From the NCBI GenBank assembly GCA_046047615.1, contig JBJOHO010000068.1:1-64000 (forward strand): a stretch of DNA of 64,000 nucleotides, written 5' to 3'. How positions within the stretch are numbered: position 1 is the first letter of the stretch; each line of letters begins with the position of its first letter. A program made the position numbers and the translations under genes. Below, piece after piece: positions 25,708 through 34,086 of this stretch. The notes beneath the pieces were generated by a model, which saw only the letters and a program-made list of their open reading frames with translations, ran no database searches and had not been told where the DNA came from. This DNA is from ZC4RG30 sp046047615. GTDB taxonomy: Bacteria; Pseudomonadota; Gammaproteobacteria; Steroidobacterales; Steroidobacteraceae.

Positions 25708-27606
25708 TCACTCGTCCAGTTCGATCCAGCGGGCCAGCAAGGCATCGAGGTCGGCCTCGGCCTGCGCCAGCTGGGCCAGCGTGGCGTTGACCACGGTGTG
25801 GGGCTGGCGGTGGAACTCCGCGCTGCCGACCTGCTGTTCCAGATCGGCCTTCAGGGTTTCCAAGGCCTCCAGGCGTGCGGGCAGCGACTCCAGTTCGCGC
25901 TGCTCCTTGTAGCTGAGCTTGCGCCGCGGCTTCGCCGCCACCGGCGGCGCAGCGGGGGCTGGTGCGGGTGCCGGCGATGGGCGCACGGCCGTCGCGCTGG
26001 CATCCCGCGTCTGGCGGTAGCGGGCCCAGTCGCTGTAGCCGCCGACGAAGTCCTGCACCCGGCCGTTCCCCTCGAGAACCAGAAGGCTGGTAACCACGCT
26101 GTCGAGGAAGTCGCGGTCGTGGCTGACCAGCAGCAGCGTGCCGTCGAACTCGGCGATGCGCTCCTGCAGCAGTTCCAGCGTGTCGATGTCCAGGTCGTTG
26201 GTGGGCTCGTCCAGCACCAGCAGGTTCGCCGGGCGCGCGAACAGCCGCGCCAGCAGCAGGCGGTTGCGTTCGCCGCCGGACAGGGCGCTGGCCGGGGTAT
26301 GGAACTGCTCGGGCCGGAACAGGAACTCCCGCAGATAGCCGGACACATGGCGGGGCTGGCCGTTGACGGTCACGTGCTCGCCGCGTTCGACGACGTTTTC
26401 CATCACCGAGGCGGACAGATCGAGCGTGGCACGCTGCTGGTCGTAGTAGGCCACCTCGAGACGGGTGCCCAGCCAGACCTTGCCCGCCGTCGGCGGCGTC
26501 TCGCCGAGCAGCAGCCGCAGCAGCGAGCTCTTGCCCGCGCCGTTGGGCCCGACGATGCCGATGCGGTCGCCGCGCAGGATGCGCACGTTGAAATCGCGCA
26601 GGATGCTGCGCTCGCCGTAGGCCAGCGCGGCGTCCTCGGCCTCAAACACCAATTTGCCGGACTCGCGACCCTCCTGGATCGTGGCCCCCATGCGGCCGGT
26701 GCGGTCGATCCGCTGCCGCCGCTCCTCGCGCATCGCCATGAGCGCTCGCACGCGCCCTTCATTGCGGGTACGCCGGGCCTCGACGCCCTTGCGGATCCAC
26801 ACCTCTTCCTGTGCCAGGCGCTTGTCGAACAGCGCGTTCTCGCGCGCCTCGTTCTCCAGCTGCTCGGCCTTGCGCTGCGCGTACAGGTCGTAGTTGCCGG
26901 GCCAGCTGCCGAGGCGACCCCGGTCCAGGTCGACCACGCGCGTTGCCAGGCGGTTCACGAAGCGCCGGTCATGGCTGACGAACAGCAGGGCGCCGCCGAA
27001 GCCCAGCAGCAGTTCCTCGAGCCACTCGATGGCCTCGATGTCGAGGTGGTTGGTGGGTTCGTCGAGCAGCAGCAGGTCGGGTTCGCAGACCAGTGCCCGG
27101 CCCAGCAGCGCCCGGCGGCGCCAGCCTCCTGACAGGGACTCATAGGGCTGCCCACCGTCGAGACTCAGGTGCGACAGCACGGTGGCGACGCGCTGGTCCA
27201 CACGCCAGCCATCGGCCGCATCGAGCGCTGACTGCAGCCGGCCCAGGCGCTCGCCATCGGCGTCGTCGTGGGAACTGGCGTAGCGTGCGGCGGTGGCATG
27301 GAAATCCGCCAGCAGGCGGGCGACCTCGGGGAGGCCCCCGGCGACGACCTCGCGCACGCTGTGGCCTGCCACATCGACAATGTCCTGCGGCAGGTGCGCG
27401 CGTCGGGCGCCCGGACGGACCCACACCTGCCCGGCATCCGGCAGTGCTTCGCCGCAGGCCAGCCGCATCAGCGAGGACTTGCCCTCGCCATTGCGGCCGA
27501 CGATGCAGACCCGTTCGCCAGGCTCGACCTGCAGCGAGGCGTGGTCGAGCAGCGGCCGCGAGCCATAGGCGAGGGAAACGTCGTCGAGTCGCAGGACCGG
27601 CGGCAT
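25708..27606 (-). CDS. uup: ABC-F family ATPase, Uup-like
   Basis: A soluble protein of 632 residues with two ABC domains in tandem and no membrane part. Domain 1 has GRNGEGKSS, LSGGWRRRALLGRAL and LLLLDEPTNHLD; domain 2 has GPNGAGKSS, LSGGERNRLLLARL and LLVLDEPTNDLD. The linker (230-310) is charged and helical as in ABC-F proteins. The C-terminal 90 residues, after a Pro/Ala stretch, look like the coiled-coil DNA-binding tail of Uup (KLSYKEQRELESLPARLEAL). ABC-F factors act on ribosomes; Uup also limits transposon excision in E. coli. ATG 27606 was chosen over an upstream in-frame start. Confidence 0.92.
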   Translation of the reverse strand: MPPVLRLDDVSLAYGSRPLLDHASLQVEPGERVCIVGRNGEGKSSLMRLACGEALPDAGQVWVRPGARRAHLPQDIVDVAGHSVREVVAGGLPEVARLLADFHATAARYASSHDDADGERLGRLQSALDAADGWRVDQRVATVLSHLSLDGGQPYESLSGGWRRRALLGRALVCEPDLLLLDEPTNHLDIEAIEWLEELLLGFGGALLFVSHDRRFVNRLATRVVDLDRGRLGSWPGNYDLYAQRKAEQLENEARENALFDKRLAQEEVWIRKGVEARRTRNEGRVRALMAMREERRQRIDRTGRMGATIQEGRESGKLVFEAEDAALAYGERSILRDFNVRILRGDRIGIVGPNGAGKSSLLRLLLGETPPTAGKVWLGTRLEVAYYDQQRATLDLSASVMENVVERGEHVTVNGQPRHVSGYLREFLFRPEQFHTPASALSGGERNRLLLARLFARPANLLVLDEPTNDLDIDTLELLQERIAEFDGTLLLVSHDRDFLDSVVTSLLVLEGNGRVQDFVGGYSDWARYRQTRDASATAVRPSPAPAPAPAAPPVAAKPRRKLSYKEQRELESLPARLEALETLKADLEQQVGSAEFHRQPHTVVNATLAQLAQAEADLDALLARWIELDE

Positions 27607-27655
27607 TTCAGCGCCCCTGCCCGGGACGGCGGCCGCCAACCGTGACGCCCTTCCG

Positions 27656-27682
27656 GTTCACCCGCCGGGCAGCCGCCGATAA
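27656..27682 (+). promoter_or_regulatory. Candidate sigma-28 (FliA) promoter for motAB
   Basis: GCCGATAA at 27675-27682 is an exact match to the FliA -10 consensus. The matching upstream region (27656-27663, GTTCACCC) is a poor -35. The predicted start would leave a leader of about 50 bases before motA GTG 27741. Motility motor genes are commonly in the FliA regulon, which supports the call. Confidence 0.5.
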
Positions 27683-27740
27683 TCCATCCACCACGCGGAG
27701 GCATTGCGGCCGCGCGCCGCCCGCAACTTGAGGAACAGAA

Positions 27741-28604
27741 GTGCTCGCGATCATCGGAACCTTGGTTGTCCTGGGCAGCGTGTTCGGCGGTTACCTCGCG
27801 GGGGGCAGCAGCATGCTGCTGCTGTGGCACCCGTTCGAGGTCGTCATCATCTGTGGTGCGGCGCTGGGTGCCTTCCTGATCAGCAACCCGATGAAGGTGG
27901 TCAAGGACTCCTTCTCCGGTGCGCTGGGGCTGGTGAAGGGCCCCCGCTACGGGCGTGAAGAATACATCGAGTTGCTCAAGCTCGTTTACGACATCCTGGT
28001 GATGGCGCGCAAGGAAGGCGTGCTGGCCATCGAGCGGCACATCGAGGACCCGGAAAAAAGCGACATCTTCAACAAGTACCCCGGGGTCATGGCCGACCAT
28101 CACATGATGGAGTTCATCACCGACTGCCTGCGGCTGATCTCCGGCGGCAACCTGGATCCGCACGAACTGGAGAGCCTGCTCGAGTACGAGTTGGAGACCC
28201 ACCACCACGAGGCCGCCGAGCCCGCGCATGCGGTGCAGAAGGTGGCCGATGCGCTGCCGGGCTTCGGCATCGTCGCGGCCGTGCTGGGCATCGTCAGCAC
28301 CATGGCCAGCATCGAGGGGGCCAGCACCACCGAGATCGGCCACAAGGTCGGTGCCGCGCTGGTCGGCACCTTCCTCGGCATCCTCGTCGCCTATGGCATC
28401 GTCGGCCCCATTGCCGCCGGCATGGAATCCAAAGCCAACGAAGAGGCGAAAGCATTCGAAGTCGTGAAGATGGCGCTGGTCGCCAGCGTGCGCGGCTACC
28501 CGCCACCGGTGGCGGTCGAATTCGCCCGCAAGCTGCTGTTCAGCCAGGTGCGCCCGAGCTTCAAGGACCTTGAGCAGGTGCTGCGCGGCAAGAAGGCGGA
28601 CTGA
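27741..28604 (+). CDS. motA: Flagellar motor stator protein MotA
   Basis: Inner-membrane stator subunit that turns the flagellar rotor by ion flow. The 287-residue product has four hydrophobic segments (two near the start, two around 165-225) and a large cytoplasmic loop between. DALPGFGIVAAVLGIVSTM and GTFLGILVAYGIVGPIA are the conserved pore helices; the length and loop are like the proton-type MotA of E. coli rather than PomA. The GTG at 27741 has GAGGAA upstream. motB follows after six bases. Confidence 0.94.
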   Translation: MLAIIGTLVVLGSVFGGYLAGGSSMLLLWHPFEVVIICGAALGAFLISNPMKVVKDSFSGALGLVKGPRYGREEYIELLKLVYDILVMARKEGVLAIERHIEDPEKSDIFNKYPGVMADHHMMEFITDCLRLISGGNLDPHELESLLEYELETHHHEAAEPAHAVQKVADALPGFGIVAAVLGIVSTMASIEGASTTEIGHKVGAALVGTFLGILVAYGIVGPIAAGMESKANEEAKAFEVVKMALVASVRGYPPPVAVEFARKLLFSQVRPSFKDLEQVLRGKKAD

Positions 28605-28610
28605 CGCGCC

Positions 28611-29588
28611 ATGGCCGACAAGGACAAGCGCCCGATCATCGTCGTCAAGCGCAGGAAGAAGGCGGCCGGCCACCACGGCGGCGCGTGGAAGGTCGCGTAC
28701 GCGGACTTCGTGACGGCGATGATGGCCTTCTTCATGGTGATGTGGCTCGTGGCCTCGGTGTCGCAGGAGCAGCGGGCGGCCCTGTTCGAGTACTTCAAGA
28801 ACCCGAGCATGGAGGAGGGCAGCAGCGTCAAGGCGGCTCCGGGGCAGGCCGGGCCGGGCGGCGCCAGCACCAGCGTCATCGACCTCGGTGGCGGCCTGGA
28901 CGCGCCGAAGTCATCGCCGGTCACTGACAATGGCCTGGGCATGCCGACCGACGTTGATGAGGCGCGCCGGCTTGCCGACGCAGCCGAACGCCGCCAGCTG
29001 GAATCGTTGATGGCGGAGTTGCGGGAAGCGATTGCGAAGAGCCAGGCATTGGAGCCCTACAAGGACCAGTTGCTGCTCGACATCACGCCGGAAGGCCTGC
29101 GCATCCAGATCGTCGACCAGCAGAACCGCGCCATGTTCGCCAGTGGCAGTTCGCGCCTCGAGGTGTACACGCAGGACATCCTGCTGGAGCTGGCGAACTA
29201 CCTGAACACGGTGCCCAACCGCATCAGCCTCAGCGGGCACACGGATGCGAAACCCTATCCAGGCTCGGGCAAGGGCTATACCAACTGGGAGCTGTCCGCG
29301 GACCGCGCCAATGCGGCGCGCCGGACCCTGCTGCAGGGTGGCCTTGAAGAAACCAAGATCGCCCGCGTCGTCGGCTTGGCCTCATCGGTGCTGTTCGTCA
29401 AGGACGAACCGCTGAACCCGGTGAACCGGCGCATCAGCATCATCGTGATGACGCGGCAGGCTGAAGAGGCCGCGCTGGCCAGCGACGCACCGACGGTGCC
29501 ACTGGCCGGCGACGCGCCCGAGGACGGCGCGCCGCAGGGGGAAGGGACCCCGGGGGCGACGGCAGCACCGCAGGCCGCGGGCCCGTAG
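28611..29588 (+). CDS. motB: Flagellar motor stator protein MotB
   Basis: Anchors the stator to peptidoglycan and carries the ion-binding aspartate. In the 325-residue product the single membrane helix near residue 30-50 contains it: KVAYADFVTAMMAFFMVMWL. The OmpA-like peptidoglycan domain (about 150-290) has NRISLSGHTDAKPY and the ending NRRISIIVMT. The final 40 residues are an Ala/Pro/Gly tail without known function. No flagellar structural genes are in the window. Confidence 0.94.
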   Translation: MADKDKRPIIVVKRRKKAAGHHGGAWKVAYADFVTAMMAFFMVMWLVASVSQEQRAALFEYFKNPSMEEGSSVKAAPGQAGPGGASTSVIDLGGGLDAPKSSPVTDNGLGMPTDVDEARRLADAAERRQLESLMAELREAIAKSQALEPYKDQLLLDITPEGLRIQIVDQQNRAMFASGSSRLEVYTQDILLELANYLNTVPNRISLSGHTDAKPYPGSGKGYTNWELSADRANAARRTLLQGGLEETKIARVVGLASSVLFVKDEPLNPVNRRISIIVMTRQAEEAALASDAPTVPLAGDAPEDGAPQGEGTPGATAAPQAAGP

Positions 29589-29602
29589 CCGGCAGCCGCG
29601 GT

Positions 29603-30348
<746 letters not shown>

Positions 30349-30352
<4 letters not shown>

Positions 30353-30813
30353 GGCTGTTGTCCTCCGTTGAACTTCATCTGGATGGAGCCGCGGCGCTCG
30401 AGGAAGCGCCACTGGCCGTCCTCGCGCACGAAGCGGTCGCGGAACTCGCCGAACCACAGCGGCCCGGCCGAGAGGAACGGCGGCTTGTCGTCGGCACCCG
30501 GCGTGCAGGAGATCATCGTCAGGTATGACAGGCCGGTGGCGTGGTCCGCGTCCTGCACCTCGATCTGCGTGTTGGTGGCCAGGTGCTTGGTGAGCAGGGT
30601 CTTCGGCCGCGTGAGCAGCGAGGCCCGGATGTTCTCGCGGCCCTCGATCACCACGTCCGGCATCATCGGCCGCGCCATCGAGCCGTTGACGGCGAAGCAG
30701 TCGGCGGCGCCGCTCATGTCGCCCAGATCCAGCGCCCTCGAATAGCGGTGGACCAGCGCCTCGCAGGCGCGCTCGATCAGCAGGCGGTCCAGGTCGGTCA
30801 GCGTGTCGCTCAT
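30349..30813 (-). CDS. SnoaL-like / nuclear transport factor 2-fold protein
   Basis: The 154-residue product has the NTF2-like layout: an N-terminal helix (LLIERACEALVHRYSRALDLGD) leading to a cone-shaped sheet, with FRDRFVREDGQWRFLERRG as the last strands. Such proteins include ketosteroid-isomerase-like enzymes and ring hydroxylating dioxygenase small subunits. The catalytic pair cannot be assigned. It is coupled by four-base overlaps to both neighbours, SDR and GMC oxidoreductase. Confidence 0.82.
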
Positions 30814-32435
30814 GCAGGGATCCTTGCAGGGGGAGGAGGGGTGCGGTCCAGCAGCAGGTCGGCCGCCTTCTCGGCCACCATGACCACCGCGGCATTGGTG
30901 TTGCCGCCGATGATCGAGGGAAACACGGACGCATCGGCCACGCGCAGGCCCGCCAGGCCATGCACGCGCAACCGGGCGTCGACCACGGCCTCGTCATCCA
31001 CGCCCATGCGGCAGGTGCTCACCGGATGGTGCACGGTGTAGGAGGCCGCGCGGATATAGGCGGTCAGCGCGGCATCATCCTGCACGCCGGGGCCGGGCGA
31101 GACCTCGGTGGCGCCGAAGCGCGCGAAGGCGGGAGCGGCAAAAACGCGGCGCGCCAAGCGCAGGCCATGCAGCAACGGCGCGAGGTCGGCCGGGTCCGAC
31201 AGCAGCGCCGGGTCGACGCGCGGCGCGGCCAGCGGATCGGCGCTGGCCAACAGCAGTCGGCCGCGGCTGCGCGGGTACAGGCCCACCGGGCTGATGGCAT
31301 AGCCATGCCCCACAGGGAAGGCGAAGCCCGGCGGCGGCCGGCGGGCGGCCTGGAACACGAACTGCAGGTCCGGACGGTCAAGCCCCGCGTCGGTCTTCAC
31401 GAAGGCCGCGGCCTCGAAGAAGTTGTTGGCGAGCGGGCCGCGCCGTGCCAGCGCGTACTGCAGCACCGTCCACAGCCCACGTGGCAGGGCGCGCCACGAC
31501 AGGCCATAGGGCGTGGTGTCGCGCGTGCCCATGTGCACGGGGCTGGCCAGGTGGTCGTGCAGGTTGCGGCCGACACCGCGCAGGGCGTGCTGCACCGGGA
31601 TGCCGACGTCGGCGAGGTGCAGCGGGTCGCCGATACCGGAGAGCAGCAGCAGTTGCGGTGACTGCAGTGCACCCGCGCACAGCACCACTTCGCGGCCGGC
31701 GCGCCATTCACGCCGCTGGCCGTCGTGCAGGCCTTCGAGGCCCACGGCGCGACCCGCCTGCAGCAGCACGCGGGTGGCGCGCACGCCGGTGACCACCCGC
31801 AGGTTGGGCCGGCCCAGCGCGGGCCGCAGCATCGCGCGGGCCGTGGTCTCGCGGCGGCCGGCCCGCACCGACAGCTGCCTGAGGCCCGTGCCCTCGCTGT
31901 CCGCACCGTTGAAATCGCGGCAGGCACCGTGGCCGAGGCTGGCCATGGCCTCGAAGAAGACCTGGTTCAGCGGATTGGGATGCGTCACCGTACGCACATG
32001 CATCGGCCCGCCCTTCGCGTGCCAGACATCGGGGCCGAAGTCTGCGTTGTCCTCGCTGCGCAGGAAATAGGGCAGCACCTCGGCGAAGCTCCAGCCGGTG
32101 GCGCCCGCGGCGGCCCAATCGTCGTAGTCGCGCGGGTGGCCGCGGAAGTAGACCATTCCGTTGATCAGTGCCGAACCGCCCAGGCCGCGGCCGCGCGGCA
32201 GGGCGATGCGCCGCCCGTCCAGCTGCGCCTGCGGTTCGGTGCTGAAGCGCCAGTTGATCGCCTCGCGCCGCTGCGCCAGCGAAACACCGCCGGGCATGTC
32301 CACCGCCCAGTCGCGCCCGTCGCCGCCCGCCTCAAGCAGGCACACCGTCACCGAGGGATCCTCGGACAGGCGCGCTGCCAGCGCGCAGCCCGCGGTACCA
32401 CCTCCCACGACCAGAAAATCCGCCGAGTCCTGCAT
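30810..32435 (-). CDS. GMC-family FAD oxidoreductase (choline/alcohol dehydrogenase type)
   Basis: A 541-residue flavoprotein. FAD dinucleotide fold FLVVGGGTAGCALAARLSED, the GMC signature near RGRGLGGSALINGMVYFRGH, and the C-terminal active-site His region SYTVHHPVSTCRMGVDD with SIIGGNTNAAVVMVAEKAAD. It is close to the choline dehydrogenase/aliphatic alcohol dehydrogenase group. ATG 32435 is the homology start. First gene of the GMC-SnoaL-SDR unit, divergent from the cupin gene across 60 bases. Confidence 0.92.
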   Translation of the reverse strand: MQDSADFLVVGGGTAGCALAARLSEDPSVTVCLLEAGGDGRDWAVDMPGGVSLAQRREAINWRFSTEPQAQLDGRRIALPRGRGLGGSALINGMVYFRGHPRDYDDWAAAGATGWSFAEVLPYFLRSEDNADFGPDVWHAKGGPMHVRTVTHPNPLNQVFFEAMASLGHGACRDFNGADSEGTGLRQLSVRAGRRETTARAMLRPALGRPNLRVVTGVRATRVLLQAGRAVGLEGLHDGQRREWRAGREVVLCAGALQSPQLLLLSGIGDPLHLADVGIPVQHALRGVGRNLHDHLASPVHMGTRDTTPYGLSWRALPRGLWTVLQYALARRGPLANNFFEAAAFVKTDAGLDRPDLQFVFQAARRPPPGFAFPVGHGYAISPVGLYPRSRGRLLLASADPLAAPRVDPALLSDPADLAPLLHGLRLARRVFAAPAFARFGATEVSPGPGVQDDAALTAYIRAASYTVHHPVSTCRMGVDDEAVVDARLRVHGLAGLRVADASVFPSIIGGNTNAAVVMVAEKAADLLLDRTPPPPARIPA

Positions 32436-32495
32436 CCCGCCCCCCTGTCCTGCCGATAGTCCTACAGGCGGGTGGTCGCCGGCTATCCTTGCGGC

Positions 32496-33185
32496 ATGAG
32501 ACTCCGCGCCGACCCTGACCAACGACACGTCATTGACACCCACACCCTCGACTGGCTGGCTTCACCGGCCCATGGCGTGAACCGCCGCATGCTCGACCGG
32601 GTCGGCGAGGAAGTGGCCGTGGCCACGTCGATCGTCGAGTACCTGCCGGGCTGCGGCTTCCACGCCCACACGCATGGCGCCGGCGAGGAGATCCTGGTGC
32701 TGCGCGGGCGCTTCAGCGACGAGCACGGGGACTATCCGGCCGGCACCTACCTGCGCAACCCGCCAGGCACCTCACACACGCCGCGGCCCGAGGCAGGCTG
32801 CACCATTTTCGTGAAACTGCGCCAGTTCCAGGCAGGCGACGACCAGACCGTGCGCGTCGATACGCGCAACGCCGGCTGGCGCCTCGACGGTGTGCCCGAG
32901 CGGCTGTGGCTGCCGCTGCACGAGCACGGCGGTATCGCCACGCAGATGCTGCGCTGGGGGCCCGGCATCACGGCGGAGGCGCGGGATTTCCCGGGCGGCG
33001 AGGAGGTGCTGGTGCTGGACGGCAGCTGGCACGACGAGCACGGGGACTATCCGGCCGGCACCTGGCTGCGCAACCCGCCGGGCCATGTCGCGACCCGCCG
33101 GGCGGGCCCTGCAGGCGTGCTCGCCTACCAGAAGACCGGGCATGTCGGTGCCCGGTTCATGGACGATTCCGTCAAGGCGCCCTGA
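32496..33185 (+). CDS. Double cupin protein (ChrR-like cupin domains)
   Basis: 229 residues made of two cupin repeats. The first has HTHGAGEEILVLRGRFSDEH, the second EARDFPGGEEVLVLDGSWHD; each ends in DEHGDYPAGTYLRNPPG or DEHGDYPAGTWLRNPPG. The His/Glu metal ligands of repeat 1 (HAHTHGAGEE) are complete; in repeat 2 the HxH pair is replaced (ARDFPGGEE), so it probably binds no metal. The fold matches ChrR cupin domains, which occur in anti-sigma factors and in acetylacetone-cleaving enzymes. No zinc-finger anti-sigma domain is present. Its 3' end overlaps the next gene by 14 bases on the opposite strand. Confidence 0.82.
   Translation: MRLRADPDQRHVIDTHTLDWLASPAHGVNRRMLDRVGEEVAVATSIVEYLPGCGFHAHTHGAGEEILVLRGRFSDEHGDYPAGTYLRNPPGTSHTPRPEAGCTIFVKLRQFQAGDDQTVRVDTRNAGWRLDGVPERLWLPLHEHGGIATQMLRWGPGITAEARDFPGGEEVLVLDGSWHDEHGDYPAGTWLRNPPGHVATRRAGPAGVLAYQKTGHVGARFMDDSVKAP
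32717..33063 (+). repeat. Direct 32-bp repeat inside the cupin gene
   Basis: The 32 bases at 32717-32748 and 33032-33063 are identical (both begin CGACGAGCACGGGGACTATC). After two differing bases, 14 more bases also match. The copies encode the same position in the two cupin repeats, while the rest of the two repeats is well diverged. Confidence 0.9.
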
Positions 33186-33957
33186 CGAGCGCTGCGATGC
33201 CACCCTGGTAGTAGGGCTTGGAGAAGGCCACGGACTTCGCGCGCTCCGGCGTGATGGTGATGCAGGCGCCGATCAGGTCGACCTTGCCCGCCGCCAGCGC
33301 GGGGATCAGCGCGCCGAACTCCATGTTGACGATCTCCAGGCGCTTGCCGAGCTTCTGCGCCACCAGCGTGGCGATCTCGACATCAAGCCCCACCACCTGC
33401 TGCGAGCCATCGACGAAGGAAAACGGCTCGGTGACGGCCGCCGTGCCGAAGCGCAGCACCTCCTCGCCCGCGGTCGTGAGCGCCGGCATCGCAGCCGGCG
33501 CGCCTGCGGCTGGCAGCCAGCGCTGCAGCATCTGCGCGTAACGGCCGTCGGCGTTGATCTCGCTGATCACCGCGTCGGTGGCCGCCAGCGTCGCGGCGTC
33601 GTCCAGGCGTGCGGCGAAGCCGTAGTTGTCGACCGTGATCTTGCGGCTGATGACGGTGAGGCCCGGATTCTTGCCGGCGATGTTGCGCAGGATCGGCTCG
33701 TCATAGGCCGCGGCGTCGGCCTTGCCGGCCTTCACGGCCAAGGCGGCGTCGAGCACCGTGTTGAAGTAGAGGAACTTCGCGTCCGGGATTGCGGAGGTGA
33801 CCAACTGGTCCGCGACGGTGCCGGTGGGCACCGCGAACTGCTTGCCCCCCGCGAGTTGTTCAAAGCCGGTGATGGTCTCGCGCTTCGCGCCGCAGGCCGC
33901 CAGCAGGGCGAGGGTGGCGACGGAAACCAGTGTGCTGAAGTTGCGGATGGCATGCAT
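33172..33957 (-). CDS. Periplasmic substrate-binding lipoprotein (SBP_bac_3 type) with lobes in swapped order
   Basis: The 261-residue product has a lipoprotein signal (SVATLALLAAC, Cys22). Residues 31-150 look like the second lobe of an amino-acid-binding protein (KQFAVPTGTVADQLV, then NTVLDAALAVKAGKADAAAY and NYGFAARLDD); residues 166-261 look like the first lobe (VLRFGTAAVTEPFSFVDGS, VVGLDVEIATLVAQKLGKRL, ALAAGKVDLIGACITITPER, SKPYYQGGIAALVR). The family order is the reverse, so the domain is circularly permuted. Both lobes are in one intact frame. No permease or ATPase gene is adjacent; the divergent amidase gene is the nearest partner. Ligand, probably an amino acid, is not determined. 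Confidence 0.85.
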   Translation of the reverse strand: MHAIRNFSTLVSVATLALLAACGAKRETITGFEQLAGGKQFAVPTGTVADQLVTSAIPDAKFLYFNTVLDAALAVKAGKADAAAYDEPILRNIAGKNPGLTVISRKITVDNYGFAARLDDAATLAATDAVISEINADGRYAQMLQRWLPAAGAPAAMPALTTAGEEVLRFGTAAVTEPFSFVDGSQQVVGLDVEIATLVAQKLGKRLEIVNMEFGALIPALAAGKVDLIGACITITPERAKSVAFSKPYYQGGIAALVRAP

Positions 33958-34086
33958 GGCGGGCTCCGGAGACGGGGCGGAAGGGAAGTGGGCTGACAAT
34001 GCTACTGTACGGGCCATCAGGTGGGTGGTCGTGGTCCGCAGCCACGATGGTCCGGTACGTGATGACTTCACAGGAGCAGGACGCCG

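Noticed and set aside
33172..33957. Frameshift or assembly error as the cause of the reversed lobe order
   Set aside because: One uninterrupted frame carries both lobes plus a proper lipoprotein signal, so a base error cannot produce it; only a rearrangement would.
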